From Actinacidiphila epipremni (GTDB lineage Bacteria > Actinomycetota > Actinomycetes > Streptomycetales > Streptomycetaceae): 64,000 nt of DNA. Below the pieces are notes generated by a model. That model was not told the DNA's origin. It did no database searches and saw nothing but the letters and a program-made list of their open reading frames with translations. The translations under genes were made by a program, and so were the position numbers. Shown in pieces: positions 33,967-42,609 of this stretch; the first letter of the stretch is position 1; every line of letters begins with the position of its first letter. Where the stretch lies: the NCBI RefSeq assembly GCF_012034175.1, contig NZ_JAATEJ010000003.1:62001-126000 (forward strand). Direction: 5' to 3'.

Positions 33967-36030
33967 GTGGACGCGGCGGACACGGGAGACGGCGAGGACG
34001 CACGGGAGTTGGCGGAGCGGGTCGCCCTGCTCGCCGACCGCGCCGGCGCGGACCTCTTCTCCACCCTGATCCGCCAGTCGCTGCGCCGCGCCCGCTCGCC
34101 GGTGGCCCGGGTCTGCTTCGTGGGCGGTACGAACACGGGCAAGTCGCTGCTCGTCAACTCCCTCGCGGGTGCCGCCCTCTTACCGGTCTCGGTCCGCCCT
34201 TCCGACGACCCGCCGACCCTCGTCCGCCCGTACACCGCCCAGGGCGCGCCGGACGACGGGTACCGCGTGGTGACGGTCCAAGCGGACGCCGGCGACGGGT
34301 GGTTGGCGGAGGCGGGGCTCGAACTCGTCGACACGCAGGGCTGGGACGTGTGGGTGGCCGACTCGCTCGACTCCATGTCCGGTGCGGCGCCCGGCGGTTC
34401 GGACCCTGGGCGCCAACACGCCTACGCCGAGCCGCAGTCCGTGAACCTCGCGTCGGCGCAACGTACTTCGAACCCCAGCGCTCTGAACGCAACTCCGCCC
34501 AGCAGCACTTCGGCAGCCCCGGCGGCAAACGCAGCTCCGCCCAGCGGAACTTCGGCCCCGACCGGCCCGAACGCCCTTGCCCCGGAGTCCGGTTCGCAGG
34601 GCGTAGCGCCCACCTCCGACCGACCGCACAACCCCCCACCCGCCGCCGCCGGTTCACCCCCCACCGCCACCAACCTCACCGCCCCGCACGCCACTTCCGC
34701 CCGCCTCGTCGCCGACTGCGACGCCCTCGTCGTCGTCATCCAGGCGGAACGCGCCCTCACCAGCACCGAGCAGGCCGCCGTCCGCGCGCTCGCCGGTGAA
34801 CCGCACTGCCCTCCGCTGCTCGTGGTCGTCACGGCGCTGGATCGGCTGGCGGACGGGCCCGAGCCGGCGGCGGCCGTGGCCAGCGGGGACGAAGGCGGTG
34901 CGAACGGCGAGGACAGCGAGGGCGGTGAAGTCGGCGAGGTCATGCGCCGGGTACGGCAGCGGGTACGCACGCTCGCGCCCGAGGCGTTGGTGCTGGCCGG
35001 GCCGGGAGTGCCGGTGTCCGGGGAGCGGCTCGCGCAACTGCGGGGCGCGCTGGTCACGCTGACCGGCGCGCGGCTGCGGCTCTCGCACCGCGGCGAGCGG
35101 CGGTTGCTGCTGCTCGGCGCGGCCTGCGCGCTGGTCGCGGACGCGGCCCGGCGGGCGGTCGCCGACGCCGGGCGGGCGGACGACCCGCTGCGGGCCCGGG
35201 CGTTGGAGGTGTGGCACGCGGCGCGGGAGAGCGCGGCGTACGAGTGGGTGGGCCTGGCCGCCGCGCTGGACCGGCGCAGGGCCGGGCTGCTGGCCCGGGT
35301 CGGCGCCGAGGCGGGGCGGCGCAGGGCCGCGTGCGTGGCGGCGCTGGCCGCCGAGTTGGCGCAGGCGCCCGACACCCCGGCCTTCGTACGGCTGCGGATC
35401 CTGCCGCAGACGGACGTCGCCGTACGGGAGTTCCAGGAGTGGGTCGCCGGCGAGATCACCGCGGCCTTCACCGACGACACGCGGTGGCTGCGCGCGGCGC
35501 TGTCCCGTACCCGCCCCGGTACGGACCCGGTGCCCGCCCCGGCGGGCGGGGATCCGGCCGCCGCGGCCGTCCCCGTCGCGGCACCGTACGCCGTGAACGG
35601 CGGTGCGGACGACGGCGGTTGGGATGCCTCCTGGGTGCCCGAGGTGCTGGGGCAGGCCGTCGAGAGCGTCCTCGCGCCGCTCGCGCCCGAGGTGCTGGCC
35701 CGCGCGGTGGGCGCGGCGGCGGACGCGCTGCTCGCCGACCTGGTCGAACGCGCGCAGGAGCGGCGCCTGGACCGTACGGCCGACGCTCTGGAACGTACCG
35801 TCGCGGCGGCCTTCGCCGGGCACCTGGCCAGGGTCGAGGACCGGCTCGACCAACTCCACGCCCAACTCCTCGCCCGCGCACAGGAGCGCGACGAGCAGTG
35901 GTGGCATCTCCACAGCGCGGCCCTGGCCGCCCGCCCGGACTCCGCCCGGCACTGGCACGCGCTGCTGGCGGAGGCGACGTCCCTGGGCGACACGGTCGCG
36001 GCGCGGCTCGCGGCACGGGAAGAGGTCTGA
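33967..36030 (+). CDS. dynamin-like GTPase, first of a pair
   Basis: 687 residues. G1 is FVGGTNTGKS (51-60), the switch Thr lies in DDPPTLV, G3 is VDTQGWD (121-127), and a G4-like TALD appears after VVVVTALDRL-type strand. A low-complexity insert (about 136-245), rich in Ser/Thr/Pro/Asn and built of 42-bp repeats, sits between G3 and the next strand. The remaining C-terminal 400 residues are helical, as in dynamin stalks, with Trp/Arg-rich ends. GTG 33967 is the start. Its stop overlaps the next GTPase gene (TGATG). Bacterial dynamins act in pairs at membranes; Streptomyces DynA/DynB work in sporulation septation, but I cannot assign this pair. Confidence 0.83.
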   Translation: MDAADTGDGEDARELAERVALLADRAGADLFSTLIRQSLRRARSPVARVCFVGGTNTGKSLLVNSLAGAALLPVSVRPSDDPPTLVRPYTAQGAPDDGYRVVTVQADAGDGWLAEAGLELVDTQGWDVWVADSLDSMSGAAPGGSDPGRQHAYAEPQSVNLASAQRTSNPSALNATPPSSTSAAPAANAAPPSGTSAPTGPNALAPESGSQGVAPTSDRPHNPPPAAAGSPPTATNLTAPHATSARLVADCDALVVVIQAERALTSTEQAAVRALAGEPHCPPLLVVVTALDRLADGPEPAAAVASGDEGGANGEDSEGGEVGEVMRRVRQRVRTLAPEALVLAGPGVPVSGERLAQLRGALVTLTGARLRLSHRGERRLLLLGAACALVADAARRAVADAGRADDPLRARALEVWHAARESAAYEWVGLAAALDRRRAGLLARVGAEAGRRRAACVAALAAELAQAPDTPAFVRLRILPQTDVAVREFQEWVAGEITAAFTDDTRWLRAALSRTRPGTDPVPAPAGGDPAAAAVPVAAPYAVNGGADDGGWDASWVPEVLGQAVESVLAPLAPEVLARAVGAAADALLADLVERAQERRLDRTADALERTVAAAFAGHLARVEDRLDQLHAQLLARAQERDEQWWHLHSAALAARPDSARHWHALLAEATSLGDTVAARLAAREEV
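34459..34584. repeat. 42-bp in-frame tandem repeat inside the GTPase domain
   Basis: Three 42-bp units, each with ACTTCG (34465, 34507, 34549) and encoding 14 residues of the type SSTSAAPAANAAPP. They form the core of the insert between G3 and G4 of the first dynamin-like protein. Confidence 0.8.
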
Positions 36031-38312
36031 TGAACGACAACGCGAACGACCCGACGCCGCAGGGCCCCTGGGACACCCCGCCAGCCCCGGGCCCGAGCGG
36101 CACCGCAACAGCCCCCGGCCCGGCGGGCGCCAACTCGGCCGGCGCCAGCCCGGCAGCCCCCGGCCCGAGCGGCACCACGACACCCCCCGGCCCAACGGCC
36201 GGCAGCCCGGACGCGGTCGGCGCCCCGCCGCCGTACCCGCCCGGCGGTGCGCCCGCGGACTCCGCGGCACCCCCCGCGACCGCCCCCGCGGCAGCGGCCG
36301 GCTTCGACGGCTGGAACACCCGCATCGGCGAACTCCGCGACATCTACCTCAAGATCCGCCGCGTCGCCGAGGAGTCCGCCCGGCTCACCGGCGGCGCCGA
36401 GGGCGACGTGCGGTTGCAGCAACTCGCCCGCACCGGCAGCGCGCTGGAGCGCGAGACGTTCAGGATCATGGTGCTCGGCGAGTTCAGCAGCGGCAAGAGC
36501 ACCCTCATCAACGCCATGCTCGGCAAGAACCTGCTGCCCGCGAAGGCGAATCCGGCGACCGCCTTCACCACCGTGCTGCGCTGGGGCGAGATCGAGCAGG
36601 CCGAGCTGTACCGGACGGCGGACCGGCGCGGCGGCTCGACGGTCGTCGGCGTCGAGGAGTTCCGCAACGAGGTGACGCTCCAGTTCGACGCGATGGGCAA
36701 GCCGCGCGACCCCTCCTTCGCGCTCGCCGTCGTCTCGCAGCAGCTCGAACTCCTCCGCAACTCCGTCGAGATCGTCGACTCCGCGGGCGTCAACGAGAGC
36801 CCCGACCGCGAACTGGTCACGCTCGGCATGCTGGAGCAGGTCGACGCGGTGGTCTTCGTCACCAACGCCGGCCACCCCTTCAGCACGCACGAGACGGAGA
36901 AATACCTCGCGCACGTCCTCCAACTCGGCCACCGGGACGTCTTCTTCGTCGTCAACAAGTTCGACCACATCGCCGAGGACGAGCAGAACGACGTCATGAG
37001 CCGCTGCCGCAGCACGGTCGCCCAGGTCGGCGCGTCCTACGGCGGCTTCTCGGCCTCCAACGTCTTCTTCGTCAGCGCGCGGGACGCACTGCGCTCCCGG
37101 CTGACCGCCGACGCCGAGCTCGAACGCAGCTCCGCGATCGGCGGGTTCGAGCGGGCCCTGGAGCTCTTCTGCGTACGGGACGCGGCCCGCGTCAAGCTGC
37201 TGCGGCTCGCGGAGTACCTGCGCTACAACGCGGTCGGGCTGCGCGGCCGGCTGCACAGCGAGAACATCATCCTGGACCGGTCGACGGAGCAGCTGCGGGC
37301 GATGCTGGAGCAGAGCCGCAGCACGCAGGAGCGGTTGCAGCGCAACATGGCGCAGATCCGCGACTCGATCGACGAATGGCTCGTGGACGTCGAGCACCGC
37401 ATCCAGGGCAAGCTCGCCGAGCACCTGGTGGAGCTGAGCAAGCAGGTCCCGGACTGGAACGCCGAGCACAGCCCGTGGCTGGACGCCCTCGGCCAGCGGC
37501 TGACGGCGGAGGGCCGCGAGACGATGGTCCGCAAGGTCTTCGACGGCTACCGCAGTGTGCTCCAGCGGCGCATGCAGATCTTCTGCGCCGAGACGATAGA
37601 GCCGCTGATCGCCGAGCGGCAGGAAAAGCTGGTGAGCCGGCTGGACCCGCTGCTGCGCGAGCACGAGGCCGCCTTCGACGCGCTGCACGGCGAGCTGACC
37701 GGGCTGCCGGGTGGGGGTGTGCGCGGCCATCTGCTCCAGATGCTCGCCTCGGCGATCGGCGTGCAGACCGGCGCGCGCGGGGTGCTGGAGGGCGTGCCGA
37801 TGCGGCTGCGGCCCGGATCGGTGCTGCTCGCGGGGGCCGGCGCGGGCGCGGCGGCCGGCGGCGGGCTGTCGGCGGCGAGCGCGGCCGGGCTGCTGGCGCT
37901 GGGCGTCACGGTGCCGCCGCTCGGGGTCGCGGTGGCGATCGGCGCGGCGCTCGGGCCGGTCATGGCGGCGGTGTCGGTCGTGCTGTCGGGCGGCAAGCTG
38001 CGCGGGCGGGCGGCGGAGGCGTTCGCGGAGCAGCTGCGCGGCTCGGCGGACACCTCGGCGCGCGAGTACGCCGGCAGTCGTACGCAGGAGCTGCGCGAGG
38101 TGTGGCGCGGCGTCTCGGCGTCGCTGACCGCCCGCCTGGAGGAGCTGATCGGCGGCGTCCGGCGCAATGTCGAGGGCAACCGGCAGGACGAGCAGGGCAA
38201 GCTCGCGACCCGCAACCGGCTGTACGAGTACGAGCGGGAGCTGACGGCGATCGAGGAGGAGATCAGCGCCTTCCTGCGCCCGTACATCACGGACCTCCCG
38301 GACCCGGTGTAG
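36030..38312 (+). CDS. dynamin-like GTPase with C-terminal membrane hairpin, second of a pair
   Basis: 760 residues. A Pro/Gly-rich tail (1-92) precedes the GTPase domain: G1 GEFSSGKST (150-158), G2 Thr in PATAFTTV, G3 DSAGVNE (250-256), G4 NKFD (309-312). A helical stalk follows. At about 595-655 two long Gly/Ala/Val-rich hydrophobic segments form a membrane hairpin, like the paddle of bacterial dynamins and of IniA/IniC. The C-terminal 100 residues are a coiled coil rich in Glu/Arg. ATG 36030 overlaps the stop of the first GTPase, so the two are translated together and probably form a hetero-oligomer at the membrane. Confidence 0.88.
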   Translation: MNDNANDPTPQGPWDTPPAPGPSGTATAPGPAGANSAGASPAAPGPSGTTTPPGPTAGSPDAVGAPPPYPPGGAPADSAAPPATAPAAAAGFDGWNTRIGELRDIYLKIRRVAEESARLTGGAEGDVRLQQLARTGSALERETFRIMVLGEFSSGKSTLINAMLGKNLLPAKANPATAFTTVLRWGEIEQAELYRTADRRGGSTVVGVEEFRNEVTLQFDAMGKPRDPSFALAVVSQQLELLRNSVEIVDSAGVNESPDRELVTLGMLEQVDAVVFVTNAGHPFSTHETEKYLAHVLQLGHRDVFFVVNKFDHIAEDEQNDVMSRCRSTVAQVGASYGGFSASNVFFVSARDALRSRLTADAELERSSAIGGFERALELFCVRDAARVKLLRLAEYLRYNAVGLRGRLHSENIILDRSTEQLRAMLEQSRSTQERLQRNMAQIRDSIDEWLVDVEHRIQGKLAEHLVELSKQVPDWNAEHSPWLDALGQRLTAEGRETMVRKVFDGYRSVLQRRMQIFCAETIEPLIAERQEKLVSRLDPLLREHEAAFDALHGELTGLPGGGVRGHLLQMLASAIGVQTGARGVLEGVPMRLRPGSVLLAGAGAGAAAGGGLSAASAAGLLALGVTVPPLGVAVAIGAALGPVMAAVSVVLSGGKLRGRAAEAFAEQLRGSADTSAREYAGSRTQELREVWRGVSASLTARLEELIGGVRRNVEGNRQDEQGKLATRNRLYEYERELTAIEEEISAFLRPYITDLPDPV

Positions 38313-38399
38313 CGGGGGGCCACCGCGGCGCCCGGGCGCGATTGCCCGGGCCGGGCACGCTGCCGTCCCTGCCCGGCGCGAGCCCGGGCCCGGGCCCGG

Positions 38400-38450
38400 G
38401 CCCGTACGACCGCACGCCCCGCCCGTACGACCGCACGCCCTGCCCGTACG
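38400..38450. repeat. 21-bp tandem repeat between convergent genes
   Basis: Two and a half copies of a 21-bp unit beginning GCCCGTACGACCGCACGCC, preceded by repeated CGGGCC. It lies between the ends of the dynamin-like and acyl-CoA synthetase genes. Confidence 0.75.
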
Positions 38451-38459
38451 CCCCGGGCC

Positions 38460-40112
38460 CTACAACCGGGTCACGTCCAGCTCACCTTCGGCGTACGACC
38501 TGCGGAGCACCTTCTTGTCGAACTTGCCCACGCTCGTCTTCGGCACCGCCGCGATCCGCGTCCAGCGCTCCGGCAGCTGCCAGTGCGCGACGCGCTCGGC
38601 GAGGAAGGCGCGCAGCTCCTCGTAGCCGGTCGCCGTGCCGTCCGCGAGGACGACCGCGGCCAGCGGGCGCTCGCCCCACCGCTCGTCGGGGACCGCCACC
38701 ACCGCGGCCTCGGTGACGTCGGGGTGGGCCATCAGCGCGTTCTCCAGCTCGACCGAGGAGATCCACTCACCGCCGGACTTGATGACGTCCTTGGCCCGGT
38801 CGGTGAGGGTCAGGAAGCCGTCCGGCGAGATGACGCCGACGTCACCCGTACGCAGCCAGCCGTCCGGGCTGAACTTGTCCTCGGGGCGCAGCGGCTCCGC
38901 GCCGGCGCCGCCGAAGTACGCCCCGGCGATCCAGGGGCCGCGTACCTCCAGCTCGCCGGCCGAGGCGTTGTCCCAGGGCATGATCGCGCCGTCCGGGCCG
39001 ACGAGCCGGGCCTCGACTGACGCGGGGAAGCGGCCCTGCGTGACGCGGTACGCCCACTCCTCCTCCGCGCCCCGCGCGTGCCCGGGCGGCAGCGCGACCG
39101 TGCCGAGCGGCGAGGTCTCCGTCATGCCCCAGGCGTGGCAGACCTGTACGCCCAGCTGCTCCTCGAAGGCTTGCATCAGCGCGGGCGGGCACGCGGAGCC
39201 GCCGATGGTCACCCGGGTGAGGGAGCCGATGTCGCGCGGCTTGGCGGTGAGCTCGGCGAGCAGGCCCTGCCAGATGGTGGGCACGGCGGCGGCGTGCGTG
39301 GGGCGCTCGCTCTCGATCATCTCGGCGAGCGGGCCGGGCTGCAGGAAGCGGTCGGGCATCAGCAGGTTGACCCCGCTCATGAAGGCCGCGTGCGGCAGCC
39401 CCCACGCGTTGACGTGGAACATCGGCACGACCGGCAGCGTCGTGTCGTGGTCGGTCAGGCCCATCGACTCGGCGCTGCCGACCTGCATCGAGTGCAGGTA
39501 GATCGACCGGTGGGAGTAGACCACGCCCTTGGGCTCGCCGGTGGTGCCGGAAGTGTAGCACATGGCCGCGGCGGTGCGCTCGTCCAGCTCGGGCCAGGCG
39601 TAGCTGGTGGGGCGGCCGGCCAGCAGCTCCTCGTAGTCGTGCACGGCGGGCGCGGAGCCGTCCAGGAGGGCGCGGTCGCCGGGCCCGACGACGACGATGT
39701 GCTCCAGCGGTTCCATGCGGGGCAGCAGCGGGGCGAGCAGCGGCAGCAGCGTGCCGTTGACGAGCAGGACGCGGTCGGCGGCGTGGCCCACGATCCAGAC
39801 CAGCTGGTCGGCGGGCAGCCGCAGGTTCAGGGTGTGCAGGATCGCGCCCATGGAGGGGATCGCGAGATACGCCTCCAGGTGCTCGGCGTTGTTCCACATG
39901 AGGGTCGCGACCCGGTCGCCCTCGGACACGCCGAGCTCGTCGCGCAGGGCGTTGGCGAGCTGCACCGCGCGCTCCCCGGTCTCGCGGAACGTACGCCGCT
40001 GCGGTGCCCCCTCGCCGGTCCAGGTGGTGACGGTGGACCTGCCGTGCACCACCGTCCCGTGCGCGAGGATGCGGGTCACGGTCAGCGGTACGTCCTGCAT
40101 GGTGCTCAGCAC
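38460..40112 (-). CDS. long-chain acyl-CoA synthetase (AMP-forming)
   Basis: 550 residues of the ANL superfamily. Seen are the P-loop [11 protein letters not shown], the acyl/adenine pocket [12 protein letters not shown], the adenosine-binding GWLRTGDVG, the hinge [16 protein letters not shown] and the C-terminal catalytic Lys region [11 protein letters not shown]. It activates a medium/long fatty acid to its CoA thioester. GTG 40112 is chosen because GGAGG lies 7 nt before it and the protein then opens with the usual [11 protein letters not shown]. An operator-like palindrome lies 58 bp upstream, so control by a TetR-type fatty-acid regulator is likely. Confidence 0.93.
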   Translation of the reverse strand: MLSTMQDVPLTVTRILAHGTVVHGRSTVTTWTGEGAPQRRTFRETGERAVQLANALRDELGVSEGDRVATLMWNNAEHLEAYLAIPSMGAILHTLNLRLPADQLVWIVGHAADRVLLVNGTLLPLLAPLLPRMEPLEHIVVVGPGDRALLDGSAPAVHDYEELLAGRPTSYAWPELDERTAAAMCYTSGTTGEPKGVVYSHRSIYLHSMQVGSAESMGLTDHDTTLPVVPMFHVNAWGLPHAAFMSGVNLLMPDRFLQPGPLAEMIESERPTHAAAVPTIWQGLLAELTAKPRDIGSLTRVTIGGSACPPALMQAFEEQLGVQVCHAWGMTETSPLGTVALPPGHARGAEEEWAYRVTQGRFPASVEARLVGPDGAIMPWDNASAGELEVRGPWIAGAYFGGAGAEPLRPEDKFSPDGWLRTGDVGVISPDGFLTLTDRAKDVIKSGGEWISSVELENALMAHPDVTEAAVVAVPDERWGERPLAAVVLADGTATGYEELRAFLAERVAHWQLPERWTRIAAVPKTSVGKFDKKVLRRSYAEGELDVTRL

Positions 40113-40169
40113 GGCGGGGCCTCCGGTGGACGGCACGGGGTCGGCGGTCGGTTCCCGGCATTGTGCTGG

Positions 40170-40185
40170 CATACCAGGCGGTATG
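40170..40185. promoter_or_regulatory. TetR-type palindrome upstream of acyl-CoA synthetase
   Basis: CATACCAGGCGGTATG, a 16-bp palindrome with a 4-bp centre. The ATACC-N4-GGTAT form is typical of TetR regulators of fatty acid genes. No such regulator is adjacent. Confidence 0.6.
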
Positions 40186-40260
40186 TCACTACCCCGCGCG
40201 AGCGGCACCGCCCGCTCCCCCCGGATCTCCCCGCCGGATCCCCCCTCCGGTCTCCGCTCC

Positions 40261-40291
40261 GATCCCCCTCCGATCCCCTCCGATCCCCCTC
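40261..40291. repeat. 10-11-bp GATCCCCCTCC repeats
   Basis: Three adjacent copies of GATCCCC(C)TCC just downstream of the SigE-type gene. They carry no gene. Confidence 0.7.
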
Positions 40292-40304
40292 GCCCCCTCG
40301 GCGC

Positions 40305-40829
40305 TCAGGCCACGCACAGCTCCAGCTCGGGGTCGTCGCGCAGCTTGCCCAGGGCGCGGGAGACCGCGCTCTTGACGGTGCCGATCGACACGCCCATCGC
40401 CTCGGCGGTCTGCGCCTCGCTCATGTCCTCGTAGTAGCGCAGCACCACCATGGCCCGCTGGCGCGGGGGCAGCCGGGCTATCGCGCGCAGCAGCGCGTCC
40501 CGCTGGGCCTGCTGCTCGGTGAGGTCGGGGGTGGCGGCGCCGGCGGGCTCGGGCAGTTCGTCGGTGCTGAACTCGTCCACCTTGCGCTTGCGCCACTGCG
40601 ACGTCCTGGTGTTCACCAGGGTGCGGCGCACATAGCCGTCGAGGGCGCGGTGGTCGTCGATGCGGTCCCAGGCGAGATACGTCTTGGTCAGCGCGGTCTG
40701 GAGCAGGTCCTCGGCGTCGGCGGCGTTCGGGGTCAGGGAGCGCGCGGTGCGCAGCAGCGTCGGGCCCTTGGTCCGGACGTAGGCCGTGAACTGCGTCGTG
40801 CCGGCGCGGGTGCACACAGGCGTGGTCAT
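40305..40829 (-). CDS. ECF sigma factor, SigE-type family (no anti-sigma domain)
   Basis: 174 residues. Region 2: FTAYVRTKGPTLLRTARSL, then DAEDLLQTALTKTYLAWDRI. Region 4: IARLPPRQRAMVVLRYYEDM and the helix-turn-helix TAEAMGVSIGTVKSAVSRAL near residues 133-152. The C-terminal tail ELELCVA is short. This class of actinobacterial sigma factor is called SigE family by annotation and is distinct from the envelope SigE with CseABC. ATG 40829 has GGAG close by. It lies 192 bp before the acyl-CoA synthetase on the same strand. No anti-sigma gene is adjacent. Confidence 0.9.
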   Translation of the reverse strand: MTTPVCTRAGTTQFTAYVRTKGPTLLRTARSLTPNAADAEDLLQTALTKTYLAWDRIDDHRALDGYVRRTLVNTRTSQWRKRKVDEFSTDELPEPAGAATPDLTEQQAQRDALLRAIARLPPRQRAMVVLRYYEDMSEAQTAEAMGVSIGTVKSAVSRALGKLRDDPELELCVA

Positions 40830-40929
40830 GGCTCCACGCTAGGCGCCGGGGCACCCCCGGCGGATCGGCCGCAGGTGCCGACCGGGGATCACCCTCAGGT
40901 CGTAGGACGGGGGCTTTCCCCACCTTCCG

Positions 40930-40970
40930 AGGGGGGAGCCGCGGGCCCGGTTCCCGCAGGGGCTCCCCCT
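40930..40970 (-). terminator. terminator hairpin after the DUF1906 gene
   Basis: Outer stem of GGGGGAGCC type pairs with GGCTCCCCC; inner stem GCGGG/CCCGC, loop of 7. It begins 28 bp beyond the DUF1906 stop. Confidence 0.65.
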
Positions 40971-40997
40971 GACGACCCTGGTGGGCCGCCGTGCGGC

Positions 40998-41858
40998 TCA
41001 GCCCACCACGGCCACCGGCGCGTCGACGAGGTCGCGGTCGATGGTGAGCTTCTTGCCGCCGTAGGACTCGGTGACGCTGCCGGTGTACTGGTGGATGCGG
41101 GCGTGCGAGGCCCAGGCGTCCTTGGCGAGCGCCGGCTCGGCGGTGAGCGTGGCGCTGACGCCCCAGCGGGCGTACCAGACGGCGTCCGGCAGGTCGGTGG
41201 CGCCGGCCTTGCGGGCGGTCTCGATGTGCTTGATGCCGGAGTCGGCGCTGCTGTAGAAGCCGGCGAGGTAGCCGGCGGCCTGCACCTGGCGGTCCCAGCC
41301 GCGCAGGAAGGTGAGCGTCGCGGCGGCGCAGTCCGCGTCGCGGATGTCGTACGCCTCCATGTCGAGGTAGAGGGCGCTGCCCTTGCCCAGGCCGAGGGCC
41401 CTGGCGGCGGTGACCGCGTCCGCGCCCTCGGTGCCGCCCTGCGTCGCGGCCGTGGCCGGGTCGATGCGGAAGGGGTTCTTGTTGGTGCCGTTGACGCAGG
41501 GGCTCTGCGAGCCGACGTAGATGGGCAGCAGGCTCCAGCCGGCGGCCGTGGTCTGCCGGACCCAGTCGGGGGTGAGGTGGGCCTGGCTCTTGCAGGCGCG
41601 GGCGCGTCCGCCGAAGTAGATCCCGGCGGCGCGGTAGGCCGACGAGGCCCGCCAGGCGCGCATCGTCGCCAGGTCGGGGGCCTGGCAGGTGTCAAAGCCG
41701 CGGCCCTGGAAAATACGGGGAGCGGTGTCGCCGCGGTTCGCTCCGGGGGCGGCCGGCGCGGCGGCGGCGCTCATCACGGGGAGGAGCAGGCAGGTCATCG
41801 TCAGGGTGCCCACCAGCAGGTGGCGTACATAACGGACAAAACCACTTCTCTCGGTCAT
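40998..41858 (-). CDS. secreted DUF1906 (glycoside hydrolase-like) protein
   Basis: 286 residues. A signal peptide (basic start, hydrophobic core about 15-32, Ala-rich cleavage site near 36-40) precedes a DUF1906 TIM-barrel-like domain, beginning with GFDTCQAPDLATM and continuing AGIYFGGRA, LLPIYVGSQ, LYLDMEAYDI and FYSSADSGI. The Asp/Glu pair in DMEAYD sits where a glycosidase acid would be. Related proteins (Rv2525c, peptidoglycan-lytic GH25-like folds) act at the cell wall; activity is unproven. ATG 41858 is chosen to place the signal peptide correctly. Downstream is a hairpin, upstream the two DnaA boxes. Confidence 0.85.
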   Translation of the reverse strand: MTERSGFVRYVRHLLVGTLTMTCLLLPVMSAAAAPAAPGANRGDTAPRIFQGRGFDTCQAPDLATMRAWRASSAYRAAGIYFGGRARACKSQAHLTPDWVRQTTAAGWSLLPIYVGSQSPCVNGTNKNPFRIDPATAATQGGTEGADAVTAARALGLGKGSALYLDMEAYDIRDADCAAATLTFLRGWDRQVQAAGYLAGFYSSADSGIKHIETARKAGATDLPDAVWYARWGVSATLTAEPALAKDAWASHARIHQYTGSVTESYGGKKLTIDRDLVDAPVAVVG

Positions 41859-41906
41859 CCGGCGAGTCAACGCGGGGTTCGGCTCCAGAGCACGCAGACA
41901 CGCCGC

Positions 41907-41939
41907 GAGGCGTTGTCCACAGGCTGTGGACAACGCCTC
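41907..41939. promoter_or_regulatory. two head-to-head DnaA boxes in a perfect 33-bp inverted repeat
   Basis: TTGTCCACA (41913-41921) and its complement TGTGGACAA (41925-41933), 3 bp apart, each identical to the preferred Streptomyces DnaA box. The symmetry extends to 16-bp arms around one base (41923). It lies 48 bp before the DUF1906 start. It could titrate DnaA, tie expression to replication, or be a coincidental terminator-like hairpin. Confidence 0.7.
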
Positions 41940-42040
41940 CCTGACACACACCTCCAGGAACGTACGGGCGCGCGACGGCACGGGGATACCGTCGCGCGCC
42001 CAGCCCGGGGGTTCACGGCCGAAAGCTCACAGCAGAGGGC

Positions 42041-42349
42041 TCACCAGAAGAACGGGAAGACGTTGCCGTTCGCCGTGTTCTGGCCGATGACCGTGAAGCC
42101 CGAGCCGGTCACGCTCGCGGTGTTGTTCTGGTTGGACGCGCCCGCGCCGGTCGCGGCCTGCTGCGTCGTCGTCACGTTCCCGAGGTTGCCGCCGAGGACG
42201 TTGCCACCGGAGTTGCTGACGACCGTCGCGTCCGAGTTGCCACCCGCGAAAGCGCCGTCATCCGCCGCGGCGGTGCCGGCGAACAGCACCGCCGCGACGG
42301 GCAGTGCGGCCACGGCGGCCAGGACGCGGAGGTTGCGGATGCTTGCCAT
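42041..42349 (-). CDS. small secreted Asn/Gly-rich protein
   Basis: 102 residues. A clear signal peptide (residues 1-29, ending AGTAAADD) is followed by a 73-residue mature part of Gly, Asn, Thr and Val, without Cys: repeated Gly-Gly-Asn and Asn-Asn-Thr turns, a VIGQNTANGN segment and an aromatic end, FPFFW. It has the length and beta-rich look of surface proteins such as chaplins or rodlins but lacks their signatures. GGGAGG lies 9 nt before ATG 42349. It may coat spores or hyphae; this is inference. It stands alone. Confidence 0.8.
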   Translation of the reverse strand: MASIRNLRVLAAVAALPVAAVLFAGTAAADDGAFAGGNSDATVVSNSGGNVLGGNLGNVTTTQQAATGAGASNQNNTASVTGSGFTVIGQNTANGNVFPFFW

Positions 42350-42609
42350 GGTGTTCCCTCCCAGGAAACGGAAATGCGCGCAACGGGAATCGCGCGTCGG
42401 ACCTGCTGCCAGGCCCTGTTGCCAGGCGGTGGAGCGGCCGGCCGACCGCTCCGCCTTTTCCTCTCACGGCGTCGCCGAATCCAGACTTGCCCGGTCCGGC
42501 CGGGCCAAAGCGCGCGACTGATCCTTTTCCCTCCCACGCGTGACGATCTTCCCGCAAACCTCCGCGCGGGGTCGTACGCGCCACATCCGCTCCTGGGAGA
42601 AGCCGCAGC

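Noticed and set aside
38400..38450. CRISPR-like array
   Set aside because: Two and a half adjacent 21-bp copies without unique spacers. No cas genes in the window; no CRISPR array was found anywhere.
41907..41939. oriC
   Set aside because: Only two DnaA boxes, with none of the cluster of many boxes and no dnaA/dnaN genes typical of Streptomyces oriC.
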